DNA of 64,000 nucleotides from Solihabitans fulvus. Lineage in GTDB: Bacteria; Actinomycetota; Actinomycetes; Mycobacteriales; Pseudonocardiaceae. Shown piece after piece: positions 54,394-63,018 of this stretch. The stretch's first letter is position 1; each line of letters opens with the position of its first letter. Below the pieces are notes generated by a model. It saw nothing but the letters and a program-made list of their open reading frames with translations. It was not told the DNA's origin and searched no databases. The stretch is taken from positions 1-64,000 of the forward strand of contig NZ_VUOB01000077.1 in NCBI RefSeq assembly GCF_008386585.1. The letters run 5' to 3'. The position numbers were made by a program, and so were the translations under genes.

Positions 54394-54557
54394 TGGCCAG
54401 CAACGAGATCCGGCCGATCGTCAAGCTCAGGTCCACCGCTGGCACCGGCTACACCTACGTGACCCGCAAGAACCGGCGCAACGACCCGGACAGGATGGTG
54501 CTGCGGAAGTTCGACCCCGTGGCACGCAAGCACGTCGACTTCCGCGAGGAGCGCTGA
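54393..54557 (+). CDS. rpmG: Ribosomal protein bL33 (zinc-independent paralogue)
   Basis: 54 residues: NEIRPIVKLRSTAGTGYTYVTRKNRRNDPDRMVLRKFDPVARKHVDFREER. No Cys at all, so no zinc ribbon. The ATG shares its A with the rpmB stop (TGATG). Confidence 0.95.
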   Translation: MASNEIRPIVKLRSTAGTGYTYVTRKNRRNDPDRMVLRKFDPVARKHVDFREER

Positions 54558-54560
54558 GAC

Positions 54561-54866
54561 ATGGCCAAGAAGTCCAAGATCGCCAAGGACCGGCAGCGCC
54601 GGATCGTGGTGGCACGGCACGCCGAGCGCCGCGCCGAACTCAAGGACACCATCCGGTCCCCCGCGTCCACCAAGCAACAACGCGCCGAGGCCCAACTCGC
54701 GCTCCAGCGGCTGCCCCGCGACGCCAGCCCCATCCGGCTGCGCAACCGGGACGCCGTCGACGGGCGGCCCCGCGCCTTCCACCGCGCGTTCGGGCTGTCC
54801 CGGATCCGGCTGCGCGAACTCGCCCACCGCGGCGAACTGCCCGGCGTCAGCAAGTCGAGCTGGTAG
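54561..54866 (+). CDS. rpsN: Ribosomal protein uS14 (zinc-independent form)
   Basis: 101 residues, the long zinc-free S14 type: AKKSKIAKDRQRRIVVARHAERRAELK, then RDASPIRLRNRDAVDGRPRAFHRAFGLSRIRLRELA. No CxxC. It starts three bases after rpmG. Confidence 0.95.
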   Translation: MAKKSKIAKDRQRRIVVARHAERRAELKDTIRSPASTKQQRAEAQLALQRLPRDASPIRLRNRDAVDGRPRAFHRAFGLSRIRLRELAHRGELPGVSKSSW

Positions 54867-54877
54867 GAGCGCACACC

Positions 54878-55120
54878 ATGGCACGAACCGACCGCCGCCC
54901 GCCGAAGCGCCGGCAGAATCTCCTTGCCGCACAGGGCATCGACACCGTGGACTGGAAGGACGACGCGCTGCTGCGCAAGTTCGTGTCCGACCGGGGCAAG
55001 ATCCGGTCGAGGCGGGTCACCGGGCTCACGCCGAAACAGCAGCGCCAGGTGGCCGTCGCGATCAAGAACGCACGGGAGATGGCCCTGCTGCCCTACCCCG
55101 GGCGGACGGCGTCGCGCTGA
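54878..55120 (+). CDS. rpsR: Ribosomal protein bS18 (zinc-independent paralogue)
   Basis: 80 residues: RPPKRRQNLLAAQGIDTVDWKDDALLRKFVSDRGKIRSRRVTGLTPKQQRQVAVAIKNAREMALLPY. The Cys found in the zinc-binding type is absent. Its last 59 bases overlap the 3' end of a gene on the other strand. Confidence 0.95.
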   Translation: MARTDRRPPKRRQNLLAAQGIDTVDWKDDALLRKFVSDRGKIRSRRVTGLTPKQQRQVAVAIKNAREMALLPYPGRTASR

Positions 55121-55469
55121 CCCGCCGCCTGGCCCACACCGCCGTGCCGGCCGCCGCGACCGCGGAGGCCAGCACGGCGACCACCAGCAGCAGCGCGCCC
55201 GCCCGCTCCGTGCGCGCGTCGAACACCAGCTGCCCCGCCCTGCCGACCAGGAAGCTCGCGTAGAACGCCCAGCACTGGAGCGCGGTGAGCGCCGCGCCGA
55301 CAATCGTCGTCACGACCGAGACGCCGGCGACCGCCACGGCGAGGATCACGAGCCCCAGCTCCGGCCGGCCCGCGGCGCCGACGGCCACCGAGACGATCGT
55401 CGCGACGACCCCGGCGGCGAAGCCGAGCGCCGCGCCGAACCCCGCGCGCACCCTGGGAAGCGGTTCCAT
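55062..55469 (-). CDS. Small membrane protein, function unknown, overlapping rpsR
   Basis: 135 residues with four hydrophobic segments (about 8-32, 36-56, 60-75 and 90-110) and a basic tail. Codon bias is GC3-rich through the whole frame. I do not recognise the family. It converges with rpsR and overlaps it by 59 bases. No Shine-Dalgarno sequence before the ATG at 55467-55469. Confidence 0.55.
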   Translation of the reverse strand: MEPLPRVRAGFGAALGFAAGVVATIVSVAVGAAGRPELGLVILAVAVAGVSVVTTIVGAALTALQCWAFYASFLVGRAGQLVFDARTERAGALLLVVAVLASAVAAAGTAVWARRRVSATPSARGRAAGPSPVRS

Positions 55470-55684
55470 GCCACCAGTGCACCGCCGGTCTCGGCGGCGC
55501 GGCCCCGTCCGACCGTGACCTTGACGCGCCGAAGCCCAAGTTTGACGCGACATTGACGCGACGCCCGGCCGCGACCCTCGCCGCCCGCCGCGACCACGGC
55601 GTGGCGCGGCCCGCCGCGACAACGCCGTGGCGACCCGCTGCCCCCGTGCACCACGGCCGACGGCCGGTGGGGCACGATCGACCA

Positions 55685-56353
55685 ATGAGGACGGCAGAAC
55701 AGCAGCTCCCCGGCGCGGTCGCCGGGCTGTACGACGTGTTGCACCGGCGCAGGGACACCAGGGGCGAGTTCACCGGCGAACCACTCCCCCAGGACGTGCT
55801 GCACCGGGTGCTCGGCGCGGCGCACGCCGCCCCCAGCGTCGGGCTGTCCCAGCCGTGGGACTTCATCCTGGTCCGCGACATCGAGACACGCCGGGCCTTC
55901 CGCGACCACGTGCACGCCGAGCGCAGCGTGTTCGCGGCGCAGCTCGACGGGGACCGCGCCGAGATGTTCTCGCGCATCAAGGTCGAAGGCGTCCTCGAGT
56001 CCACCTTGGGCGTCGTCGTCACCTATGACCCGGATCGCGGCTCGCCCGCGGTGCTCGGCCGGCACGCGATCGCCGACGCGGGCTTGTACTCGGTGTGCCT
56101 TGCCATCCAGAATCTCTGGCTGGCGGCCACCGCCGAAGGCCTCGGCGTCGGATGGGTGAGCTTCTACAAGGAGGACGTGCTGCGTCGCCTGCTGGACATC
56201 CCAGCACGGGTGCGGCCGGTCGCCTGGCTGTGCCTCGGACCGGTTCGCGGGCTACCCGACACCCCGGACCTGGAACGACACGGATGGCGGAATCGGCTCC
56301 CTCTCGATGACGTGCTGCACCAGGAAAGGTACAGGGAGCGACCCTCCCGGTAA
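55685..56353 (+). CDS. bluB: 5,6-dimethylbenzimidazole synthase
   Basis: 222 residues of the nitroreductase-like BluB family, which destroys FMNH2 with oxygen to make the lower ligand of vitamin B12. Key parts: RRRDTRGEFTGEPLP, HAAPSVGLSQPWDFILVRD, GRHAIADAGLYSVCLAIQNLWLAATAEGLGVGWVSFY and RVRPVAWLCLGPV. ATG at 55685, preceded by CACGAT at 6 nt. No B12 gene is next to it. The MRF protein 2 kb away belongs to the CobW family, but its context is zinc, not cobalt. Confidence 0.9.
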   Translation: MRTAEQQLPGAVAGLYDVLHRRRDTRGEFTGEPLPQDVLHRVLGAAHAAPSVGLSQPWDFILVRDIETRRAFRDHVHAERSVFAAQLDGDRAEMFSRIKVEGVLESTLGVVVTYDPDRGSPAVLGRHAIADAGLYSVCLAIQNLWLAATAEGLGVGWVSFYKEDVLRRLLDIPARVRPVAWLCLGPVRGLPDTPDLERHGWRNRLPLDDVLHQERYRERPSR

Positions 56354-56403
56354 CCTGTGGAGGCCGAACCGCGCTGGCGCGGTTCCGCGCTCGCACGGCC
56401 AGT

Positions 56404-57927
56404 GTGGTTGGGAGTGTCGAGGGCATCGTGGAGCACGGCGACCCGCTTGTGGCGGGCCAGATACCGCGGCCGGACCGCGAGGTCCGGGTGCTGCTCAATG
56501 CCGGCCGTCTGCCCGAGGCCAACACGCTGTTCGACGAGGTCGTCGCCAGGGTGCCGCCGGGAGTGGACCGCTGGGACAGGTCGGCCGTGCTGGTCAACCG
56601 CGCGGTGCTGGCGTGGCGGCTCGGCCGCATCCCGCTCGCCCTCGAGCTGGCCGCCGAGGGCTGGACGGACCTCGGCTCGGAGCGCCCGCAGAGCCCGGCC
56701 GCCGCGCAGACCATGGGCGCCCTCGGCTACCTGTTGGAAGGCATTGGTAACCGACGGGCCGCCCTCGACATGCTGCGGCTGTCCGTGCAGGTCGCGCGGG
56801 GCGCCGGCCACCCGGACACGCTCGCGCACTGTCTCCAGCGGCTCGGCGGCACGCTGAACTTCCGCGCGGCCGACGGCCCGGCCGACGCCGCGCCGCCCAT
56901 CTTCGACGAGGCGAGGGGCTACCTCCAGGAGGGCCTCGGGTGCGTCAACGACGAGGGCATGCGGCGGGCCCTGATGGGCGCGTACAGCCGTTCGCTTGCC
57001 GGCATCGGCGAGCTCGAACTGGCCGAGCGGACCGCCGCGCGGACCATGGAGCTGTCCGAGGAGACCAACGACCGCTGGGGCATCTCGGTGGCCAACTGGG
57101 TGCTGGCCGTGGTGTGCCGGGAGCGCGGCGACCTGGTCACCGCCCGCACGCTGGCCAGCAGGGCCGTCACCGAGGCCGAGCGGATCAACGACACGTCGCT
57201 GCTGCTGCGGTTCTCCCTCGACCTCGCCGACGTCTGCGCGCGGGTCGGCGACCCGGTCGGCGAGGCGGCGGCGCTGCGGCGCAGCGTGGCGGCAGGCCGG
57301 ACCGCCGTCGACACGTTGCAGGAGGGCCTCGGCCAGGCGCTTGAGCAGCGCCGCCTCGCGGTGCAGGCGCGCAGGGCGGCCGTCGCCGCGCAGGAGGCCG
57401 CGTCCCGCGACCCGCTCACCGGCCTGGCCAACCGGCTCGGGCTGGAACGGGCCGCGCCGGACCTGCTGGAGAGCACCGCGTCCAAGGGCAGGCTGCCGTG
57501 GCTGGTGCTGGTCGACGTCGACTGGTTCAAGGGCGTCAACGACGCGGCCGGGCACGCGGCGGGCGACGCGGCGCTGCGGGAGATCGCGCAGCTGCTCCGC
57601 CGCGAGTGCCGGGCGGACGACCTGGTCGCCAGGTGGGCGGGCGACGAGTTCGTGGTGCTGCTCGGCGACGCCGGCAACGACCGCGACATCGGCCCCGCCG
57701 TCGCCGAACGGATCAGGGCGGCCGTGGACGGCCACGACTGGTCGATGGTGCTCGGCGCGACCAGGCGGCCCACCGTGAGCATCGGGGTCGCCGCCGGCCC
57801 CGCCAAGCTGGACCAGCTGTTCGCGGCGGCCGACATGGCGCTCTACCGGGCCAAACGGCAGGGCCGCAACCGCGTCGAGGTGGAGCCGTCGATCAACGAG
57901 CTCGGCGACCTGGTCGGCGGCGGCTGA
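56404..57927 (+). CDS. TPR-domain diguanylate cyclase with AGDEF active site
   Basis: 507 residues. Residues about 25-325 are TPR-like helical repeats; a coiled-coil-like helix follows (LEQRRLAVQARRAAVAAQEAAS), then a GGDEF domain at about 335-495: DPLTGLANRLGLERA, LVDVDWFKGVNDAAGHAAGD and RWAGDEFVVLLG, with the active motif AGDEF instead of GGDEF (about 412). A product-inhibition I-site RxxD (RADD) lies five residues before it. AGDEF enzymes can be active. No membrane helix. Start GTG 56404 used; GTG 56428 with GAGGG upstream is a good alternative. Confidence 0.88.
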   Translation: MVGSVEGIVEHGDPLVAGQIPRPDREVRVLLNAGRLPEANTLFDEVVARVPPGVDRWDRSAVLVNRAVLAWRLGRIPLALELAAEGWTDLGSERPQSPAAAQTMGALGYLLEGIGNRRAALDMLRLSVQVARGAGHPDTLAHCLQRLGGTLNFRAADGPADAAPPIFDEARGYLQEGLGCVNDEGMRRALMGAYSRSLAGIGELELAERTAARTMELSEETNDRWGISVANWVLAVVCRERGDLVTARTLASRAVTEAERINDTSLLLRFSLDLADVCARVGDPVGEAAALRRSVAAGRTAVDTLQEGLGQALEQRRLAVQARRAAVAAQEAASRDPLTGLANRLGLERAAPDLLESTASKGRLPWLVLVDVDWFKGVNDAAGHAAGDAALREIAQLLRRECRADDLVARWAGDEFVVLLGDAGNDRDIGPAVAERIRAAVDGHDWSMVLGATRRPTVSIGVAAGPAKLDQLFAAADMALYRAKRQGRNRVEVEPSINELGDLVGGG

Positions 57928-57951
57928 GCCCCGGTCGACCAGAAGGCCACG

Positions 57952-58599
57952 CTAGGCGATCAAGCCGCCGCGGTAGGCGACCAGGGCGGCCTGCACGCGG
58001 TTGACCGCGCCGATCTTGCCGAGCACGGACGAGACGTAGCCCTTCACGGTCGCCTCAGACAGGTGCAGCGAGCCGCCGATCTCGGCGTTGGACATGCCCT
58101 GGCCGATCAGCGTCAGCACCTCGCGCTCGCGGTCGGACAGGGAGGCGAGCAGCCGCCGCGCCGGCTCGGCCGCGCGTTCACCGTCGGCGACCGCCGCGAG
58201 CACCCTGGCCGCCACGCCGGGGTCGAGCACCGCACCGCCGCGCGCGAGGTCGCGCACGGCCCTGACCAGCTGTTCCGGCTCGGTGTCCTTGAGCATGAAG
58301 CCGCTGGCGCCCAGCCGCAGCGCCTCGCTGACGTACTCGTCCACGTCGAAGGTGGTCAGCATGGCCACCCTCGGCGGATCCGGCAGGGTGCGCAGTCGCC
58401 GGAGGGCGACCAGGCCGTCCGCCGAGCGCATCCGGATGTCCAGCAACACGACGTGCGGGCGGTGCTGGCGGGCCAGGTCGGCCACCAGATGCCCGTCGTC
58501 GCACTCCGCGACGACCTCGATGTCGTCGGCACTACTCAGGATCATGCGCAGCCCCGACCGGACCAGGTCCTCGTCGTCGGCCAGCATCACCTTGATCAC
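57952..58599 (-). CDS. NarL/FixJ-family response regulator (orphan)
   Basis: 215 residues: receiver domain (VMLADDEDLVRSGLRMILSS, Asp in VVLLDIRMRSADGL, LKDTEPEQLVRAV) and LuxR-type helix-turn-helix (LSDREREVLTLIGQGMSNAEI, then LHLSEATVKGYVSSVLGKIG). GGGGAGG stands four bases before the GTG at 58599. No histidine kinase gene is adjacent, so its partner is elsewhere. It converges with the diguanylate cyclase gene. Confidence 0.92.
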   Translation of the reverse strand: MIKVMLADDEDLVRSGLRMILSSADDIEVVAECDDGHLVADLARQHRPHVVLLDIRMRSADGLVALRRLRTLPDPPRVAMLTTFDVDEYVSEALRLGASGFMLKDTEPEQLVRAVRDLARGGAVLDPGVAARVLAAVADGERAAEPARRLLASLSDREREVLTLIGQGMSNAEIGGSLHLSEATVKGYVSSVLGKIGAVNRVQAALVAYRGGLIA

Positions 58600-58785
58600 G
58601 ACGCCTCCCCGAATTGGCGTTTCGTGCTCGTTCGTCCCAATCATCGCGCATCGTTGCGCAAGCTGGCGTTAAGTCGCCGTTATCTCATCATGTGGTAACC
58701 GTTTTGCCCAGAGTTGGGACCCGCCAAACGGTCCAGGCGTACGGATTAACCGTTGCCGGAGCACACGACCTGCGAAAACGCCGGG

Positions 58786-59448
58786 TCAGCCGAGGACGGC
58801 GGCGACCTCACTGCGCAGCCGGGGCAGCTGGGCGTAGAGCTTGTCGCCGGGGCACTGGGTGGTGCTCAGGTAGTCGCGGTGACCGTAGATCTCGGTCGCC
58901 GGGACGCCGTACTGCTGACACACCACGACACACAGCGAGACCAGCGACTGCCACAGGTCGACGGACGGTTCCACGTCCATGTAGTTGCCCTGGTTCTCGA
59001 TGCCGATGGCGACGCTGTTCTGGCCGGGACAGTGCGCCCCCTGGATCATGTGGTCGCCGGCGCGCAGCGCGTCGAGGCTGCCGTGCCGGCCCTCCATGAG
59101 GAAACCCGCCTTGCTGTTGGTGAAGTGTTGACCTGTGTCTAGCCAACCGTTGGTGTCCATGTGCAGGTTCTGGATGTCGCGCGCCAGCGTGTAGGCCTGC
59201 TCGCGGGTGGTGTCCGGGGTGTCGTCCATGACGGTGTGATGGACGAGGATCCGCGCGGCGGGGCTGTTCACCACCACGGGCGTGCCGGCGGGCGGGCGGG
59301 CGCCCCAGTCGTCGCAGCTGGAGATCGGCAGCAGCGCGGTGGCGGAGGCCTGCTGCGCCGCGGCGACGCCGACACTCAGGCCGACGCCGAGCAGCACGCC
59401 CGTCCCGGCGATGCCCCTCAGCAGCGTGCGTCGGTCGACTGGCGTCAT
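58786..59448 (-). CDS. Tat-exported PGRP/N-acetylmuramoyl-L-alanine amidase
   Basis: 220 residues. A Tat signal (VDRRTLLRG, Arg 6-7, hydrophobic stretch, cleavage near residue 38) is followed by a PGRP/amidase_2 domain: SSCDDWGARPPAGTPVVV, LVHHTVM (first zinc His), AGDHMIQGAHCPGQNSVAIGIENQG and GHRDYLSTTQCPG (second His and Cys ligand). It should cut the lactyl-alanine bond of peptidoglycan. GGGAG lies five bases before the ATG at 59446-59448. It is divergent from the acylase gene across 204 bp. Confidence 0.9.
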   Translation of the reverse strand: MTPVDRRTLLRGIAGTGVLLGVGLSVGVAAAQQASATALLPISSCDDWGARPPAGTPVVVNSPAARILVHHTVMDDTPDTTREQAYTLARDIQNLHMDTNGWLDTGQHFTNSKAGFLMEGRHGSLDALRAGDHMIQGAHCPGQNSVAIGIENQGNYMDVEPSVDLWQSLVSLCVVVCQQYGVPATEIYGHRDYLSTTQCPGDKLYAQLPRLRSEVAAVLG

Positions 59449-59652
59449 GGTGGCTCCCGGGGCGCGAGCAGATCTGCCGTTGCTCTTTTTCCCACTGTCA
59501 CTGCACTGGGTCAAGCCTCAACACCAGGTCCGTCGGCACGCATCATCCGTTCGGGCTACGGCGGAACACACGCGGAACACGAAGGTCTTTCACAATTGGT
59601 TACCTGACAGTAACGTGCGTCACACCATCCCTGCACGGAGAGGAGTCCGCGC

Positions 59653-62600
59653 ATGCCGAGAGGGAAAGCCACCGTCGCCCTGCTCGTCGCGGTCGCCACC
59701 AGCTCAGCGCTCGCGGTCACCGCGACCCCGGCCACCGCTGCCGCTACCCAGCCCCCCGTCTCCCGCGCCGCCGCCTTCAGCGCCGGGGACTACTGCCTCG
59801 GCCAGTGCGGCGACGTGTTGCCGCCCGGCCAGAACGGCAACGCCACCCTCGCCGAGATCCTCGCCAACAAGGCGTTCGGCACCAAGCCCGCGCACTCGAG
59901 CGATCAGCTGGGCAAGTACGCCGCCCTGCCAGGCGGCTACCAGAGCCTCACCAACGACCAGCTCGGCACCTTCTTCAACGACGCCTCCTTCGGCGTGCCC
60001 GCCGACCAGGTCGAGAGCACCACCAGCCCGCGCTCGGACGTCACGATCGTGCGGGACAAGGCGACCGGGACCCCGCACATCTTCGGCACCACCAGGTCCG
60101 GCACGGAGTTCGGCGCAGGCTACGCGGCCGCCAACGACCGGCTGTGGCTGATGGACGTGTTCCGGCACGTCGGCAGGGGCAAGCTCACCAGCTTCGCCGG
60201 CGGCGCGGGCGGCAACCGCGCGCTCGAGCAGAGCTTCTGGACCCAGGCCCCCTACACGGAAGCAGACCTCCAGGCCCAGATCGACCGCATCGCCGCCTCC
60301 GGGCCGCGCGGCGCCCAGGCGTACCAGGACGTCAAGGACTACGTCGCCGGCATCAACCAGTACATCAGCCGGTCCTACAACGGTCGGTACTTCCCCGGCG
60401 AGTACGTGCTGACCGGGCACGTCGACGCGATCACCAACGCCGGCAGCATCGACCCGTTCGCGCCGACCGACCTGGTCGCCATCGCCTCGGTGATCGGCGC
60501 GCTGTTCGGCAGCGGCGGTGGCGGCGAGGTGCAGTCCGCGCTGGTCAAGCTCGCCGCCGAGAACAAGTACGGCGTCGCGCAGGGCGACCAGGTGTGGCAG
60601 GCCTTCGCCGAGCAGAACGACCCAGAGGCCGTGCTGACCCTGCACGACGGCCAGAAGTTCCCGTACGCGGCCAGCCCGGCGAACCCGACCGGCGTCGCCA
60701 TGCCCGACGCGGGATCCGTTGCGCCGCAACAACTCGTCTACGACCCGACCGGCACCGGCGCGACCGCGGCGGCCAACCGTGCCGCACAGTCCCAACCCAA
60801 CGCCCAGGTCTCGCGCCCCGAGTCCCCCGCCCCGACCGGTGGCTCGGCCGACCTGTCCGCCGCACAGGGCATCTTCGCCGACGGCGTGCTGCCGGCCGAC
60901 CTGCTGACCAAGAAGCACGGCATGTCCAACGCGCTGGTGGTGTCCGGCGCGCACACCGACAGCGGCCACCCGATCGCCGTGTTCGGCCCGCAGACCGGCT
61001 ACTTCGCCCCGCAGCTGCTGATGCTCCAGGAGTTGCAGGGTCCGGGCATCAGCGCGCGCGGCGCGTCCTTCGCCGGCCTGAGCATGTACGTGGAACTGGG
61101 CCGAGGCCAGGACTACTCGTGGAGCGCCACCTCGGCCGGCCAGGACATCACCGACACCTACGCCGTCGACCTGTGCGACCCGAGCGGCGCCCCGGCGACC
61201 AAGGACTCCACCAGCTACCTCTACCACGGCCAGTGCCTGCCGATGGAACGGTTGGAGCAGAAGAACTCCTGGAGCCCGACCGTCGCCGACGGCACCGGGG
61301 CCGGCTCGTACACGCTGGTCATGTTCCGCACCAAGTACGGGCTGGTGCAGAGCCGCGCGACCGTGGCAGGCAAGCCGGTCGCGTACGCGAGCCTGCGGTC
61401 CAGCTACCGGCACGAGGTCGACTCGATCATCGGCTTCCAGGAGTTCAACGATCCCGGCTACGTCAAGTCCGCCACGGACTTCCAGCACGCGGCCAACGAC
61501 ATCAACTACACGTTCAACTGGTTCTACGTCGACTCGCGCGACACCGCGTACTTCAACTCGGGCAACAACCCCGTGCGACCGGCATCCGTCGACTCGAACC
61601 TGCCCATCGCCGCGGCCCAGCAGTACGAGTGGCAGGGCTGGAACCCGGACACCAACACGGCCAGCTACACGCCGTTCGCGCAGCACCCGAACTCGATCAA
61701 CCAGGACTACTACGTCAGCTGGAACAACAAGCAGGCGCAGGACTTCACCGCGGCCGGCTTCGGCGACGGCTCGGTGCACCGAGGAAACCTGCTCGACACC
61801 AGGGTCAAGTCGTTGGTGCAGAGCGGAACCAAGGTGACCAGGGCCGCACTGACCAAGGCGATGGCCGAGGCCGCGCTGGCCGACCTGCGCGCCGAGAACG
61901 TGCTGCCCAAGCTGTTGCGGGTGCTGGACAGCAGCCCCATCACCGACCCGTCGCTCGCGGCGACAGTGCAGGGGCTGCGGGACTGGCAGCAGTCCGGCTC
62001 GCTGCGCACGGAAACCCAGCCGGGCAGCCACGCCTACGCGCACGCGGACGCGATCCGCGTGCTCGACGCCTGGTGGCCGCAACTGGTGCACGCCGAGTTC
62101 CAACCCGCGCTCGGCGATGATCTGTACAACAGCCTGACCGGCATGCTGGGCATCGACGAGCCGCCGTCGGACAAGGGCGGGGCCGAGCCGCACAAGGGTT
62201 CCTCGTTCCAGCACGGCTGGTGGAGCTATGTCGACAAGGACATCCGGGCGGTGCTCGGCGACCCCGTTGCCGGCGGCCTCGCCCAGACCTACTGCGGTGG
62301 CGGAGACCTGGCCCAGTGCCGCCAGGTGCTGCTGACCAGTCTCCAGCAGGCGGCAGCGCAGCCGGCGGCCCAGGTGTACCCGGCCGACGGCGACTGCTCG
62401 GCCGGTGACCAGTGGTGCGCCGACACGATCATCCAGCGGCCGCTCGGCGGCATCACCCAGGACAAGATCAGCTGGCAGAACCGGCCGACGTTCCAACAGG
62501 TGGTGCAGTTCGCGGCGCACCGAGGCGACAACATCAGCAACCTGGCCCTGAACAGGCCGGTCAGCGCGAGCAGCTACGAGACGGGTTGGTACAACTCGCC

Positions 62601-62928
62601 ACCCGGCAACGCCGTCGACGACAACCCGTCCAGCCGCTGGGCCAGTGACTGGAGCGACAACCAGTGGATCACGGTCGACCTCGGCGCCAGCCAGCAGGTC
62701 GGCCGCGTGGTGCTGCTCTGGGAGTCCGCCTACGGCAGCGCCTATCGGATTGAGCTGTCCGACAACGGCACGACGTGGCGGACCGCGTACGAGACCACGA
62801 CCGGCCGAGGCGGCCAGGAGAACATCGCGTTCCCCGGCGGCAGCGCGCGCTACGTCCGGATGACCGGCGTGCACCGCGCCACGAGGTACGGCTACTCGCT
62901 CTACGAGTTCGAGATCTACGCCCACTAG
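59653..62928 (+). CDS. Secreted penicillin acylase-family Ntn-hydrolase with C-terminal discoidin domain
   Basis: 1091 residues. A signal peptide (1 to about 30) precedes the alpha-chain region, which has VTIVRDKATGTPHIFGTTRSG and FGAGYAAANDRLWLMDVFRH, typical of penicillin/cephalosporin acylases. The autocatalytic site is KKHGMSNALVVSG, with Ser about 425 becoming the N-terminal nucleophile of the beta chain. Residues about 965-1091 form an F5/8-type-C (CBM32-like) domain (NLALNRPVSASSYETGWYN ... EFEIYAH). Substrates may be acyl-homoserine lactones, lipopeptides or beta-lactams; the extra lectin-like domain suggests it binds a surface. GAGGAG precedes the ATG. A 15-bp hairpin follows. Confidence 0.9.
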   Translation: MPRGKATVALLVAVATSSALAVTATPATAAATQPPVSRAAAFSAGDYCLGQCGDVLPPGQNGNATLAEILANKAFGTKPAHSSDQLGKYAALPGGYQSLTNDQLGTFFNDASFGVPADQVESTTSPRSDVTIVRDKATGTPHIFGTTRSGTEFGAGYAAANDRLWLMDVFRHVGRGKLTSFAGGAGGNRALEQSFWTQAPYTEADLQAQIDRIAASGPRGAQAYQDVKDYVAGINQYISRSYNGRYFPGEYVLTGHVDAITNAGSIDPFAPTDLVAIASVIGALFGSGGGGEVQSALVKLAAENKYGVAQGDQVWQAFAEQNDPEAVLTLHDGQKFPYAASPANPTGVAMPDAGSVAPQQLVYDPTGTGATAAANRAAQSQPNAQVSRPESPAPTGGSADLSAAQGIFADGVLPADLLTKKHGMSNALVVSGAHTDSGHPIAVFGPQTGYFAPQLLMLQELQGPGISARGASFAGLSMYVELGRGQDYSWSATSAGQDITDTYAVDLCDPSGAPATKDSTSYLYHGQCLPMERLEQKNSWSPTVADGTGAGSYTLVMFRTKYGLVQSRATVAGKPVAYASLRSSYRHEVDSIIGFQEFNDPGYVKSATDFQHAANDINYTFNWFYVDSRDTAYFNSGNNPVRPASVDSNLPIAAAQQYEWQGWNPDTNTASYTPFAQHPNSINQDYYVSWNNKQAQDFTAAGFGDGSVHRGNLLDTRVKSLVQSGTKVTRAALTKAMAEAALADLRAENVLPKLLRVLDSSPITDPSLAATVQGLRDWQQSGSLRTETQPGSHAYAHADAIRVLDAWWPQLVHAEFQPALGDDLYNSLTGMLGIDEPPSDKGGAEPHKGSSFQHGWWSYVDKDIRAVLGDPVAGGLAQTYCGGGDLAQCRQVLLTSLQQAAAQPAAQVYPADGDCSAGDQWCADTIIQRPLGGITQDKISWQNRPTFQQVVQFAAHRGDNISNLALNRPVSASSYETGWYNSPPGNAVDDNPSSRWASDWSDNQWITVDLGASQQVGRVVLLWESAYGSAYRIELSDNGTTWRTAYETTTGRGGQENIAFPGGSARYVRMTGVHRATRYGYSLYEFEIYAH

Positions 62929-62938
62929 CCAAAACGAC

Positions 62939-62977
62939 GGCGGTCCCCGGCCTAGCCCGACCAGGCCGGGGACCGCC
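62939..62977. terminator. Terminator after the acylase gene
   Basis: GGCGGTCCCCGGCCT and its exact complement (62963-62977) form a 15-bp stem with a 9-nt loop, then CTCGTTT follows. Confidence 0.88.
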
Positions 62978-63018
62978 CTCGTTTCGGAAGCTGGCCAACA
63001 TCGACCACCGGCATATCG

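Noticed and set aside
59704..62925. Open frame of 1073 codons on the minus strand
   Set aside because: Mirror of the penicillin acylase gene on the other strand; no ribosome site or recognisable domain.
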